A DNA stretch of 64,000 nucleotides from Larkinella terrae (GTDB taxonomy: Bacteria > Bacteroidota > Bacteroidia > Cytophagales > Spirosomataceae), in contig NZ_WJXZ01000013.1 of assembly GCF_009668025.1 (NCBI RefSeq), positions 186,001 through 250,000 on the forward strand. The letters are read 5' to 3'. Made by a program: the position numbers and the translations under genes. The notes under the pieces were generated by a model that had not been told where the DNA came from, ran no database searches, and saw only the letters and a program-made list of their open reading frames with translations. This document shows, one piece after another, positions 1-9,100 of this stretch; the first letter of the stretch is position 1; every line of letters begins with the position of its first letter.

Positions 1-1
1 G

Positions 2-136
2 GCCACGAAAGGAAGTACGATTACCGTACAGGGATACCCCAAAATCCTGCGGGAAGGGCAGGTTCAACTCGAAAAAGTGAATATCTTGCGCCCTACAATT
101 CTGACAATCAACGGTCAGCAATACCTGATCCGGTAA
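2..136 (+). CDS. C-terminal end of an unidentified protein (5' truncated)
   Basis: An open frame enters from the left edge and ends with TAA at 134-136. It encodes 44 residues, with the C-terminus reading ...TINGQQYLIR. A strong terminator hairpin follows immediately, which supports this being a real gene end. The tail is rich in beta-branched residues (TITVQGYPKIL) and could belong to an exported or envelope protein, but no family can be assigned from so little sequence. Its closeness to a downstream two-component system is weakly suggestive of an efflux or envelope function. Confidence 0.6.
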   Translation, partial: ATKGSTITVQGYPKILREGQVQLEKVNILRPTILTINGQQYLIR

Positions 137-150
137 TCAACTGCCAGCAA

Positions 151-185
151 CCGCTCCGGATTTTGACCGATCCGGAGCGGTTTTG
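151..185 (+). terminator. Rho-independent terminator after the truncated left-edge gene
   Basis: A perfect 11-bp inverted repeat (CCGCTCCGGAT at 151-161 and ATCCGGAGCGG at 170-180) is followed by TTTTGT. It lies 14 bp after the TAA at 134-136 and just before the response regulator gene. Confidence 0.85.
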
Positions 186-195
186 TAATTGATAT

Positions 196-867
196 ATGAA
201 AATTTTAGTGATCGAAGACGAGCGTAAACTGGGCCGGTTTATCAAACAGGGCCTGGAACAACACGGCCATGTCGCCGACCTGACGCATTCCGGCACCGAA
301 GGACTCGATCAACTCGCCGGTGGCCTTTACGATCTGGTGTTGCTCGATCTGATGCTGCCGGGCCAAACCGGTTTCGACGTCCTGAAAAACCTGCGGGCCT
401 TCCGGCTGGCGGTTCCGGTCATGATTCTTTCGGCGCTGAGTGATCCGGCCACGGTGGTGCAGGGACTGGATCTGGGCGCCGTGGATTACCTCCGCAAGCC
501 CTTCGATTTCGATGAACTGCTGGCCCGAATCCGGATTCTGCAACGCCGAACCGCTACCGGCGACAGCGTGGTGTTGCGCGTGGCCGATCTGGAAATGCAT
601 CTCATTTCGCACGAAGTGATCAAAAGCGGCAAGAGTCTGAGCCTGACCAACCGCGAATTTGCCCTGCTCGAACTGCTGATGCGCCGGACCGGACAACTGG
701 TTACCAAAAACGAAATCGCGGAAAAAGTCTGGTCGGCGGATTACGACATGGGCAGCAATGTCATTGAAGTCCACATTTATCAACTGCGCAAAAAGCTGGA
801 TGCCACCGGCCAGACCGGGCTGATTGAAACGCTGGTCGGTCGCGGATACCGGCTGAAAAACCAATGA
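196..867 (+). CDS. OmpR/PhoB-family response regulator
   Basis: This is a 223-residue DNA-binding response regulator. The N-terminal receiver domain (residues 1-115) shows the acidic pocket E7-D8, phospho-acceptor D51 (LVLLDLMLPG), S79 and K101 (YLRKPFDF). The C-terminal winged-helix domain (about 125-220) contains the family-typical LTNREFALLELLMRR and the ending GRGYRL. The ATG overlaps nothing upstream and follows a terminator, so this gene probably opens a new transcript. Its stop overlaps the start of the kinase gene (ATGA), so the two are translationally coupled. Such pairs usually sense envelope stress or metals, but the signal cannot be read from the sequence. Confidence 0.95.
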   Translation: MKILVIEDERKLGRFIKQGLEQHGHVADLTHSGTEGLDQLAGGLYDLVLLDLMLPGQTGFDVLKNLRAFRLAVPVMILSALSDPATVVQGLDLGAVDYLRKPFDFDELLARIRILQRRTATGDSVVLRVADLEMHLISHEVIKSGKSLSLTNREFALLELLMRRTGQLVTKNEIAEKVWSADYDMGSNVIEVHIYQLRKKLDATGQTGLIETLVGRGYRLKNQ

Positions 868-2162
868 GTCTGCGCAGTCGGATTGTGCTGGCGGTAATGG
901 CGGTTTTCGCGGTCGTGAGTGGTTTGGCGGGCTACCTGATGCTGACCAGGGCAGAAACCAGTCTGCAACAGGCGTTCGACCGGGCCACGCAGGTGCGGGC
1001 GGGTTGGTTACTAACCCTCGTCAGCGTCGATCCGGTCATTATTCCTCTCCCAAACGGAACCGAGCGAATGCGCGTGATCTACGAAAGTTATGGTCAAACG
1101 CGCGAGCTTTTCCGCAGCCCCGGTTTTCCCGACCTTACAAGCGATCCGGCACCTTCCTACCGGCCAATTACCGTTCAAGCGTCGCCCGAGCAATACCCGG
1201 CTGGTCGGTTAAGTCTCACGCTGGCGATTCCCGATGAGAGTTTGCGAACGGATATCAAACAGTTGCGCAAGGTGTTCGGGCTGGGTTGGTTACTGAGTCT
1301 CCTGCTTGCTTTTGGCGCGGGGTATGGCATCGCCGGTTGGCTATTGCGGCCCATTCAACTGATTGTCAATCAGGCCGAAGCGATCAAAACCGCCGATCAC
1401 GCCGAGCCGCTTGCCTTACCGAAAACCCGGGACGAATTGTATCGGCTAACCGAAACCCTAAATCGCATGCTGGCGCGAATTCGCGAAAGTGCGGAGGGAC
1501 AACGCCATTTTTTTGGAGCGGCCGCACACGAACTTCGCACCCCGCTGACGGTGATGAAAACCGGTCTTGAGGTAACGCTCCACCGGGGGCAGGTGGACCC
1601 TCAAACGCATCAATTTCTGATGGGGCAACTCGAAGATGTCAGCCGCCTGACCCGATTGATCAACGAGTTTCTAACCCTGAGTCAACCTGATAACCTGGCT
1701 CCGGTTTTGAAAAAAAGTCCGATTACCTTGTCAGATTTGATTGAAAAATGCCTGACGCAACTCGCATCACTCACCATCGATTACAATGTAACGACGACGT
1801 TTGAACGAGCGGTTTTTCCCGAATCACCCCTGACGACCGACGCCCTCAAGCTGGAGCATATACTCCTGAATCTGATCGAAAATGCGGTAAAATACGCCGT
1901 TTCCGGCAGTGTCGTTACCGTCAAACTGCTGCAGGAGGAAAACTGGATCATTCAGATTCAAAACCGCACCCTGCGCGAAAGCGGCCCAACGATCGACCTG
2001 CGGCAGCCGTATTTTCGGGCCGATCCACTCAAGGAAGGCCACGGGCTGGGCCTCTGGATTACTCACCGGTTAACTGTTTTGCTGGGCGGAACGCTGAATC
2101 TGACCTGGCAATCATCGACTTTCACCAGCGAGTTGATTCTGCCCGCCGACACCGTTTACTGA
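864..2162 (+). CDS. Membrane sensor histidine kinase, partner of the upstream regulator
   Basis: This is a 432-residue kinase. TM1 is about residues 5-28, followed by a periplasmic stretch of about 105 residues. TM2 is about 137-160 (LGWLLSLLLAFGAGYGIAGW), followed by a HAMP linker. The H box AAAHELRTPLTVMK has the phosphorylated H222. The N box (LIENAVKYA) and G box (GHGLGLWI) are intact, so it should be catalytically active. It overlaps the response regulator by 4 bp. The layout and length match CusS/PmrB-like kinases of the OmpR class. The gene ends 3 bp before the convergent GH127 gene, leaving no room for a dedicated terminator. Confidence 0.94.
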   Translation: MSLRSRIVLAVMAVFAVVSGLAGYLMLTRAETSLQQAFDRATQVRAGWLLTLVSVDPVIIPLPNGTERMRVIYESYGQTRELFRSPGFPDLTSDPAPSYRPITVQASPEQYPAGRLSLTLAIPDESLRTDIKQLRKVFGLGWLLSLLLAFGAGYGIAGWLLRPIQLIVNQAEAIKTADHAEPLALPKTRDELYRLTETLNRMLARIRESAEGQRHFFGAAAHELRTPLTVMKTGLEVTLHRGQVDPQTHQFLMGQLEDVSRLTRLINEFLTLSQPDNLAPVLKKSPITLSDLIEKCLTQLASLTIDYNVTTTFERAVFPESPLTTDALKLEHILLNLIENAVKYAVSGSVVTVKLLQEENWIIQIQNRTLRESGPTIDLRQPYFRADPLKEGHGLGLWITHRLTVLLGGTLNLTWQSSTFTSELILPADTVY

Positions 2163-2165
2163 TCG

Positions 2166-4136
2166 TTAATCGACGAGCTTCACCTGTTTAGCTTTGGTCG
2201 GCAGCCAAACCTGCATCGGGCTTTTGCCCCGATTGGCCCAGACGTAATACGGAATCGCCGTTACTTTCTTTTTTTCCGTCACCACACGCGACCCATCGGC
2301 GGAGGGGCCAATTACCGGCAAATCGGCCTGAATAGCTACCACCGGTTCGGTGCTCACCTGATACAATTGCGTTGTAAACGTCGTTTGATCAGGCACTAAC
2401 AGGTTCCAGGCCTGGCCGTTATTGTCGATACCTTCCACGCAATAGACCAGCGGCCCGCGCTGAATGGCAACCCGATCGTTGGCGGCAACCACCTCTTTTT
2501 TGGCGACAACCCGCTTCACTTCCATTGGTAATTCCAGCTCAACTACATCGCCTTTTTGCCAGGTCCGTTCCAGAACCGCATACCCGTTTTCTTCCCAGAA
2601 CGCAATCGGTTTCCCGTTAAGCTTCAGGATTGGGGCGGTTTTTCCGGCTTCCGTAAACCGGTATAAATCACCGGGAACCGGCACATTACTGACCCAGCCC
2701 GGTATCCGCAAATGCAGGGCGTAAGGCGTCTTTTTCGCCGGATTCACCGTCAATCGGACACTACCTTCCCAGGGATAATTGGTTTCCAGTTTGACCGGCA
2801 CTTCGCTTTTGCCAATTTTCAGCGTCGTATTGCTCCCGATGTAGAGATTCACCCAGATGCCGGAATCGTTTTTGCCGTAGATATAATCGCCGAGCGACGC
2901 CACCAGCCGGGCAATGTTCGACGGGCAGCAGGCCGTTCCGAACCACTCACTGCGGGCCGTTTTCCCACTGGAAGCCAGCGGATTTCCGTAGAAAAACCGG
3001 TCGCCACTCAAACTCAGGCCGTCCAGCGCGCCATTGTAAAGACTCCGCTCCAGGACATCAACGTACTTGGCCTCGCCCGTGAGCAGGTTCATGCGCTGGT
3101 TCCAGAACACCATTCCGACCGATGCACAGGTTTCGCAGTAGGCGGTTTCGTTCGGCAGGTCGTAATCCACGGAAAATCCTTCGTTTTGCCCCGACGATCC
3201 GATGCCGCCCGTAATGTACATATTTCGGTAAACGACATCTTCCCACACGGTTTTCATGGCAGTCATGTAACCCGCGTCACCGGTGCTGGCGGCCACGTCG
3301 GCCGCTCCGGTATACTGGTACATGGCCCGAACCGCGTGTCCGGTAATCTCCTTCTGTGCTTTCACGGGCTCGGCATCCTGGGCATACGCCGGATTCTTCC
3401 AGTCATCCCAGATTTTCCCTTTGCCGAAACCACGGCCACGCTGGTCGAGAAACCAGTCGGCCAGCTTCAGATACCGGTCGTTTTTTGTCTGGTGATAGAG
3501 CTTCATCAGGGCCAGTTCAATTTCCTGATGGCCGCTGACCCAGTGCCGGTTAGGCTGCCGAAACGTCGCGTCGATGTGATCGGCAAACCGGATAGCAACA
3601 TCCAGTAATTTTCGTTTTCCGGTGGTATTGTAATAGGCCACAGCGGCTTCGATGAGGTGACCGGCGCAGTAGTCTTCGTGTTTCTCCATATCGGTCCAGC
3701 GTTTGTCCAAACCAACCAGGGTATAATACGTATTCAGATATCCGTCAGGCAGTTGAGCCGCTGCAATCTTGTCAATCCACTCATCCGCCTTCTTTTCCAG
3801 TTCGGCATCGGGGCGGTTTTTTAGGGAATACGCGATGGCCTCCAGTGCCTTGTACACATCGCTGTCGTCGTAGTAAATTCCCTCGTGTTTTTCGTGTTGC
3901 CCGCGCTTTACTTTTTCGAAATTCCGGATGCGCCCGGTCTTTTCTTCCGTCTGGTAAATACAAGCCTGCAAGGTAGCCGTCGCCACTTTATCGAGCTTCG
4001 GACGCCAGAAATGGTCGGTAATATCAACCTGCGAAAAGCTGACCGGTTCAAACCGTTTGACCGGTATCTGCGCATCGACGGCGAGCGAAACCGCTCCTGC
4101 CAAAAGGGGGGCAAGAAATTGAATTCGAAGGATCAT
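2166..4136 (-). CDS. GH127 beta-L-arabinofuranosidase, secreted
   Basis: This protein is about 656 residues from the preferred ATG at 4136, which begins MILRIQFLAPLLAGAVSLAV and gives a clean signal peptide. An in-frame ATG at 4205 only adds a basic non-signal extension. It matches the glycoside hydrolase 127 fold (Pfam GLHYDRO_127). The zinc/thiolate centre is visible as Y-C-E335-T-C337 and A-C403-C404-P-S-N, equivalent to Glu338/Cys340/Cys417/Cys418 of HypBA1. The family removes terminal beta-L-arabinofuranose from plant glycans. The product is probably periplasmic or surface located. No susC/susD pair is adjacent, so the locus is not a classic polysaccharide utilisation locus. Confidence 0.92.
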   Translation of the reverse strand: MILRIQFLAPLLAGAVSLAVDAQIPVKRFEPVSFSQVDITDHFWRPKLDKVATATLQACIYQTEEKTGRIRNFEKVKRGQHEKHEGIYYDDSDVYKALEAIAYSLKNRPDAELEKKADEWIDKIAAAQLPDGYLNTYYTLVGLDKRWTDMEKHEDYCAGHLIEAAVAYYNTTGKRKLLDVAIRFADHIDATFRQPNRHWVSGHQEIELALMKLYHQTKNDRYLKLADWFLDQRGRGFGKGKIWDDWKNPAYAQDAEPVKAQKEITGHAVRAMYQYTGAADVAASTGDAGYMTAMKTVWEDVVYRNMYITGGIGSSGQNEGFSVDYDLPNETAYCETCASVGMVFWNQRMNLLTGEAKYVDVLERSLYNGALDGLSLSGDRFFYGNPLASSGKTARSEWFGTACCPSNIARLVASLGDYIYGKNDSGIWVNLYIGSNTTLKIGKSEVPVKLETNYPWEGSVRLTVNPAKKTPYALHLRIPGWVSNVPVPGDLYRFTEAGKTAPILKLNGKPIAFWEENGYAVLERTWQKGDVVELELPMEVKRVVAKKEVVAANDRVAIQRGPLVYCVEGIDNNGQAWNLLVPDQTTFTTQLYQVSTEPVVAIQADLPVIGPSADGSRVVTEKKKVTAIPYYVWANRGKSPMQVWLPTKAKQVKLVD

Positions 4137-4317
4137 CAGGTTATGGGTTTTACGACTCGTTTTCAAAAATAGCCGTTGTCGCACAGAATTAAACCATCGT
4201 CGCAAAGTTTATCCATCGCGGGCGGTTTTTCGCGCAATACCTACCGTTCAATAAATACATAAATGTGCCCATCCAAATTACCAGTACCTTATTATCCGTC
4301 CCTTTTCCTCTAAAACC

Positions 4318-5052
4318 ATGCGTAATTTTAACCGAAAAAAATTCTTCGACTCCTACCGCACCCGCTTCGGAAAATTGACTCAGCCCCTGGTGGATGCCGT
4401 GGACTTCCTGATCGATCAGATCGAAAACGACGACCGGTTTTCCGAATCCGAAAAAGACCGCCGTCAGCTCGCCTACTGCCTGGCTACTTTTAAATGGGAA
4501 ACCGCCCATACGATGGCGCCTATCGACGAATTTGGCACCGACGATCGTTTCAACAAAAAATACGGGCCGGGAACCGCCGTCGGGAAAATGCTCGGCAATA
4601 CCCAGCCGGGCGACGGAGCGCGGTTCAAAGGTCGCGGTTACGTGCAGTTAACCGGTCGCGCGAATTACACCAGGGCCGGCAAATTCCTCCACGTCGATCT
4701 GGTTACCAACCCCGATCTGGCCAAACAACCCGATCTGGCGTATCGAATTGCGGTGCAGGGCATGAAAGAGGGGTGGTTTACCGGCAAGCGACTCGATCAG
4801 TTCATCAAAGACAACGTTCCGCCGGAATACGAAAAAGCACGCAGTATCATCAACGGATCGGACAAAGCCCAAACCATCGCCGATCTGGCCCGCCGGTTTG
4901 ATGAAGTTTTGCTGTCCGCCCTGCCGGTTGCGACTCTCATTGGTCGCGGATTGGGACCGATGGATTTTCCTAAAAAACGGGCACCCCGCAAGAAGAAAAC
5001 CGCTACTACCAGAAGGAAAAAAGCAAGTTCGATTGAGAAAGCTGAAGGGTAA
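4318..5052 (+). CDS. GH19-like chitinase / lysozyme-type protein
   Basis: This is a 244-residue protein. It contains the GH19/endolysin signature GRGYVQLTGRANY (about 105-117). A candidate catalytic glutamate lies in KWETAHTMAP (E61), with further acids around E71. No signal peptide is visible. The last 30 residues form a strongly basic tail (KKRAPRKKKTATTRRKK), unusual for a secreted chitinase and reminiscent of a nucleic-acid- or wall-binding extension. It may cleave chitin or peptidoglycan. Phage endolysins of this family look similar, but no other phage genes lie nearby. It is divergent from the GH127 gene. Confidence 0.85.
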   Translation: MRNFNRKKFFDSYRTRFGKLTQPLVDAVDFLIDQIENDDRFSESEKDRRQLAYCLATFKWETAHTMAPIDEFGTDDRFNKKYGPGTAVGKMLGNTQPGDGARFKGRGYVQLTGRANYTRAGKFLHVDLVTNPDLAKQPDLAYRIAVQGMKEGWFTGKRLDQFIKDNVPPEYEKARSIINGSDKAQTIADLARRFDEVLLSALPVATLIGRGLGPMDFPKKRAPRKKKTATTRRKKASSIEKAEG

Positions 5053-5067
5053 TTGCCGGATCCACTT

Positions 5068-5149
5068 TGCCCCCAACCTCCTAAAGGGGGCTTTAATCGG
5101 CATTTCAAAGCCCGGCACCGGCCGCCCGGCCTTTAGGGGGTTGGGGGCA
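5068..5149. repeat. Long inverted repeat downstream of the GH19 gene
   Basis: Two 20-nt arms, TGCCCCCAACCTCCTAAAGG at 5068-5087 and CCTTTAGGGGGTTGGGGGCA at 5130-5149, pair with G-T wobble around a 42-nt loop. It resembles the C-rich CCCCTAAAGGGG palindromes seen between genes in many Cytophagales and flavobacterial genomes. It may serve as a transcript end for the GH19 gene, but there is no T-run. Confidence 0.7.
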
Positions 5150-5307
5150 GACCGAAAAAGGAAAATTTTGAATTTTAGACAGGCTTTACCATTTACATCA
5201 TTATAACTATCAATCAGCACTTTAAACCATAACCATTAAACTTTAAACCCTAAACTACTTTTTATAATGGGTGGTCTTGTAAGTTTGGGGCTTAAACCTG
5301 ACTGCGA

Positions 5308-6810
5308 ATGTCGTTTGATCCCCTATTATCCTTACAAAACGCTACCGTCCGCCGTCCCACCGGCCTTGTTCTGCAACACCTGAACTGGTCGTTGAAACCG
5401 GGTGAACACTGGGCGGTTTTGGGTCCAACCAGTTCCGGAAAAAGCTCGTTTCTGGATACGCTTGGTGGTCGGCTGCCGGTTTTGAGTGGCCACTACATCC
5501 ATCCGCCGGGCCAGTTGCGGAATGTGGTTGAACAGGTCGCCAATGATTACCAGTTTGACCGGCAGGTAGCTTCATCGGCCCGGTATTACCAGCAACGTTT
5601 CAACGCCGATTCAGCCGAAGAATCCCCGACGGTTTGGGAGGTTTTGCAGCATCGGATCAAGCCGACGGGAACCGTAAACGAAAACTCCGTTGAGTTACCG
5701 CCACCGGCTTATTCGGAGGAATGGCTCGCGGAAGTGGCTGGCTGGGTGCATATTATCCATTTGCTGGACCGCCACCTGACTTCGCTTTCCAATGGCGAAA
5801 CCCGCCGGACGTTGTTGGCCCGCTCCCTCCTCCGCCAACCCCGCGTTTTATTACTGGATAACCCGTTTGGCGGATTGGATACAAGCAGCCGCGAACGTTT
5901 GCACGGTATTCTAAACCGCATTGCCGCCGAAGGAACTACCCTGGTGCTGGTGACAACCCCGCGCGAAATACCGGCTTGCATCACCCACGTCCTTGAGCTG
6001 TCCGACGGCCAAATTAGCTGGCAGGGACCGAAAGCCGAAATGCCGACCCTGCCCGATCCGGCCCCCGAAACCCTGACCGATCCCGCGTTGCTGGCCCGTT
6101 GGCTGAACACCTCCGCCATCCCGTTCAATTTTGCCGTGCGGATGCAGCAGGTAACGGTTTCCTACGGCGAGAAAATGGTGCTGGATTCGATCAACTGGGA
6201 AGTCCGGCGCGGTGAAAAATGGGCGGTTTTAGGCCCGAACGGCTCGGGAAAATCCACCCTGCTAAGTTTGATAACGGCGGACAATCCGCAGAGTTACCGC
6301 AATCAGTATGAGTTGTTTGACCGAAAACGCGGAAGCGGTGAAAGCATCTGGGACATCAAACGTAACATCGGATTTGTATCGCCGGAGCTCCACCTCTATT
6401 TTCCCCGTGAACAACCCGTCTGGAAAGTCGTGGCTTCGGGCCTGTTCGATACGGCGGGTTTATTCCGCAAACTGACGCCGGAGCAAACCGATCAGGTTGA
6501 ATTTATGCTGAATTTACTGCGCATTCAGCACCTCCGGGAAAAACGACTCGCCCAGCTTTCGACCGGCGAGCAACGCTGGGTGCTGCTGGCCCGGGCGCTA
6601 ACGAAAAACCCGCCCCTGCTCGTACTGGACGAACCCTGTCAGAATCTCGATCCGCCCCACATCGCGCGTTTCCGGGATTTGGTCGACGAACTTTGCCAGA
6701 CCTCCGAACGAACGCTTTTGTACGTTTCGCATTACGCCGAGGAAATCCCAGCCTGCGTTACGCGGGTTTTGCGGCTGGAAATGGGGAAAGGAACGATTGG
6801 GGAAATGTGA
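5308..6810 (+). CDS. ModF-like protein with two ABC ATPase domains
   Basis: This is a 500-residue soluble protein made of two fused ABC cassettes. Cassette 1 has Walker A GPTSSGKSS (39-47), signature LSNGETRRTLLARSL and Walker B LLLDNPFGGLD. Cassette 2 has Walker A GPNGSGKST (about 309), signature LSTGEQRWVLLARAL and Walker B LVLDEPCQNLD. The asparagine replacing the Walker B glutamate in cassette 1 (DNPF) is visible and may reduce hydrolysis there. Length, tandem layout and the WAVLGP motifs fit the ModF/PhrA group rather than ABC-F translation factors. No permease gene is adjacent. The role is uncertain; ModF is usually linked to molybdate transport only by context. Confidence 0.8.
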   Translation: MSFDPLLSLQNATVRRPTGLVLQHLNWSLKPGEHWAVLGPTSSGKSSFLDTLGGRLPVLSGHYIHPPGQLRNVVEQVANDYQFDRQVASSARYYQQRFNADSAEESPTVWEVLQHRIKPTGTVNENSVELPPPAYSEEWLAEVAGWVHIIHLLDRHLTSLSNGETRRTLLARSLLRQPRVLLLDNPFGGLDTSSRERLHGILNRIAAEGTTLVLVTTPREIPACITHVLELSDGQISWQGPKAEMPTLPDPAPETLTDPALLARWLNTSAIPFNFAVRMQQVTVSYGEKMVLDSINWEVRRGEKWAVLGPNGSGKSTLLSLITADNPQSYRNQYELFDRKRGSGESIWDIKRNIGFVSPELHLYFPREQPVWKVVASGLFDTAGLFRKLTPEQTDQVEFMLNLLRIQHLREKRLAQLSTGEQRWVLLARALTKNPPLLVLDEPCQNLDPPHIARFRDLVDELCQTSERTLLYVSHYAEEIPACVTRVLRLEMGKGTIGEM

Positions 6811-6909
6811 ATTAATGATAAATGTAAAATGTAAGGGACTGTCTCTAAGAGTGCTTTAATACCATAACCTTTTCATTCGGCGTCCATCATTCTACATTTA
6901 TCATTAATT
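6810..6909. repeat. Inverted repeat of the AATTAATGATAAATG type
   Basis: The left arm at 6810-6831 and right arm at 6888-6909 are complementary over 22 nt with one mismatch. They flank a 56-nt loop between the convergent ModF-like and GH130 genes. The sequence style matches the other intergenic AT-rich inverted repeats of this window (18113, 24883, 28829), pointing to a dispersed REP-like family. Confidence 0.75.
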
Positions 6910-6917
6910 TCAAAATA

Positions 6918-8009
6918 TTACTTCGCCGGGGCCGTGGCTACGGCAATTTTGGAATCGGCGGTTCCGTAATACAGAAACCACTTGCCTTTGTAGGGCACCA
7001 TGCCTTCGATAAAACAGACGTTATTGACCTGACCGACAATCTCATACGGCTGATCCGGTTTCATGAAATACGTTTCCGAACGGTCGAGGAGTTTGGTGGG
7101 TTCGTTGGCATCGAAAAGCAACTGACCGGCCGCGTAAGTTCCATCCGGCAAATCGCGGTCGCCTTCCTTTCCGTTGTTCATCCCGTTATACAACAACACA
7201 ATGCCATTTTTTGTCAGCAAGGCCGGTGGGCCGGGTTCCAGCAAGCGGTAATCGTGCTTGTCCTTGCGGTACTCGGCTGCGGCAAACAACTTGCCGTCGG
7301 CGGTTTCGACGGGTGTCCAGTGAATCAAATCGGGCGACGATGCGCAGTAAAGCTGCGGCTGATCGCCCCAGTACATCCAGTATTTTCCATTGATCTTTTG
7401 CGCAACGATCCGGCTGCCAATCCGCTTGCACACAATCGAACCCGATTTCGACCATTCGTTGCGGTATTTTAAATCATCGAACGCCAGCCCCTGTTTTTTC
7501 CAGTTGACCAGATTTTTGGAGGTTGCCACGCACAGCCGGGCTTTGTCGCCATCGTACGAGGTGTAGGTCATGACGTACACCCGGTTTGGACTTTCCACAA
7601 TCCGCGGATCTTCACAGCCTCCCTCCCATTCGTACATTTTCATGGCGTCGTTGTCGGGGTAAAAAACCGGTTTGGGTAGTCGCTTGAAATGAATTCCGTC
7701 GGTACTGGTCGCCAGGCCCAGCCGCGAGGTTCCGGCGTGTTTCCCAACGGTGTCTTCGGCCCGGTAGATGAGGCAGATTTTACCGTTTCGAACCACTACC
7801 GCCGGATTAAAGACGTCTTTCTCCTCCCAGCGCACCGACTCACCCCGCACCGGGCAGTTGAAGGTTGTAGTATTTTTGGCATCCAGCACCGGATTGGCCG
7901 CATTTTGTTTGACAAACTCGCCAATCATCCACGCTTTGTAGGGCGATTGAGCGAAGACTTGAACATTGAAAAATAAAACGACAATCGGTAAAAGGGTGCG
8001 ACGCAGCAT
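6918..8009 (-). CDS. GH130-family beta-mannoside phosphorylase/hydrolase, secreted
   Basis: This protein is 363 residues from the ATG at 8009, which gives the signal peptide MLRRTLLPIVVLFFNVQVFAQ. An ATG at 8051 adds 14 residues without signal character. It has the five-bladed propeller style of PF04041: WEGGCEDPRIV (catalytic-site region), repeated LCVATSKNLVNWKK-type blades and GLATSTDGIHFKR. GH130 enzymes act on beta-1,2- or beta-1,4-mannosides as phosphorylases or, when secreted, as hydrolases. The signal peptide favours the hydrolase type. Substrate is not determinable here. It is transcribed alone on this strand. Confidence 0.85.
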   Translation of the reverse strand: MLRRTLLPIVVLFFNVQVFAQSPYKAWMIGEFVKQNAANPVLDAKNTTTFNCPVRGESVRWEEKDVFNPAVVVRNGKICLIYRAEDTVGKHAGTSRLGLATSTDGIHFKRLPKPVFYPDNDAMKMYEWEGGCEDPRIVESPNRVYVMTYTSYDGDKARLCVATSKNLVNWKKQGLAFDDLKYRNEWSKSGSIVCKRIGSRIVAQKINGKYWMYWGDQPQLYCASSPDLIHWTPVETADGKLFAAAEYRKDKHDYRLLEPGPPALLTKNGIVLLYNGMNNGKEGDRDLPDGTYAAGQLLFDANEPTKLLDRSETYFMKPDQPYEIVGQVNNVCFIEGMVPYKGKWFLYYGTADSKIAVATAPAK

Positions 8010-8191
8010 AGGTTCGGGTTTTATATTAATCTCCGTTAAATCTAGTTTCAAGTTAGTGCCAACTTACCAGAATTTGCTTTAAGAACAACTATTGTACGGT
8101 TCAGGGCCCAAAATCGCCAGTTAAACCGGTTTTTTCTGGTCCGGATGCCGGATCAGGCCCAACTTTGATGCGAATTAAACAACAAGAACCG

Positions 8192-8938
8192 ATGAAACGT
8201 TTTGTGATTTTACTGGCCGCTTTTACGGCTATCCTGCCCTTTTTGTCCAGTTGCAACCGGGAAGATGTCGGCCCGCTTCAGGAAGGAGAAAAAGCATTCC
8301 TGCTGACGGGGTTCGATCAGTTGGAATTGGGCAGCGGTTTTGACGTCTCCGTGGAAGCGGGGCCGGGTTTCAAAATTATGGCCAAAGGCGATCAACGCAA
8401 CCTTGATGAACTGGATGTCGTCGTCCGCAACGGCACACTTACCGCCAAGTATCGCACGAACAAAAACCGGAAGTACACCACGGGCTTCACAATTACGATG
8501 CCTACCCTGCGGGGAGCCAATTTTTCGGGCGGTGTTCACGCAACTGTGAAAGGCTTTACAAACCTGAGCGATCTCAACATTGAACTCTCCGGCGGAACGC
8601 ACGGAACCTGGGAAGTAATTGCCACGCGGACAAACGCCATTGTTTCCGGCGGATCGAAACTGCAACTGACGGAATCAAAAGTCACTACCGGTGATGATGC
8701 CGGAACCAGTCTGATCAATCAGCTCAGCGTGGATGTGTCGGGTGGCTCCCACGTCGAGGCATTTGACTACGCAGCCCGGGACGTAACTGTGAAGGCATCA
8801 GGTGGCAGCCACGCCAACATCCGGGCCAACAAATCACTGACCGCCGAGGCCAGTGGTGCCAGCAAGATCAATTACAAGGGCAACCCGGCCAACGTCAACC
8901 AAAGCGCGACGGGTGGCAGCAAAGTCGAGCCTAATTAA
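8192..8938 (+). CDS. DUF2807 (head GIN domain) lipoprotein
   Basis: This protein is 248 residues from the ATG at 8192. An in-frame ATG at 8165 adds nine non-hydrophobic residues. MKRFVILLAAFTAILPFLSSC ends in an LSSC lipobox, so it is a predicted lipoprotein. The mature part is a beta-helix of repeated V-x-x-S-G-G-S/T-H turns (for example VSGGSHVEAF and ASGGSHANIR), the hallmark of the putative auto-transporter adhesin head GIN domain, DUF2807. The function is unknown for the family; an outer-membrane-associated scaffold is the usual guess. The gene stands alone, followed by REP-like repeats. Confidence 0.9.
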   Translation: MKRFVILLAAFTAILPFLSSCNREDVGPLQEGEKAFLLTGFDQLELGSGFDVSVEAGPGFKIMAKGDQRNLDELDVVVRNGTLTAKYRTNKNRKYTTGFTITMPTLRGANFSGGVHATVKGFTNLSDLNIELSGGTHGTWEVIATRTNAIVSGGSKLQLTESKVTTGDDAGTSLINQLSVDVSGGSHVEAFDYAARDVTVKASGGSHANIRANKSLTAEASGASKINYKGNPANVNQSATGGSKVEPN

Positions 8939-8943
8939 CCAAA

Positions 8944-8974
8944 CCCTGTCAGCGGTCGCAGACCCTGACAGCGG
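8944..8974. repeat. REP-like element, copy 1 (CTGTCAG...CTGACAG)
   Basis: A 31-nt unit containing CTGTCAG (8946-8952) and CTGACAG (8965-8971) flanks GCGGTCGCAGACC. The same unit appears in opposite orientation at 9112-9142. It begins six bases after the DUF2807 stop codon. Confidence 0.75.
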
Positions 8975-9100
8975 TTTCTTTGGTAGGCCCTTAAAATCCA
9001 TTAGCGGTTTCTCCATTAGTGGTCTAAGAATCCAACAGCGGTTAAAAATCCCGTCACCGATTATACTCCACACCAACGAATCAACCATTTATAATCCGTA

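Noticed and set aside
2712-3608. 298-codon plus-strand open frame opposite the GH127 gene
   Set aside because: It lies entirely antisense to a gene with recognisable catalytic motifs. Its translation is low in hydrophobic organisation with no domain, and such antisense frames are common in this base composition.
5308-6810. The double ATPase as an ABC-F ribosome protein
   Set aside because: The linker between cassettes lacks the long charged ABC-F interdomain helices, and the WAVLGP context and 500-residue length fit ModF-like proteins better.
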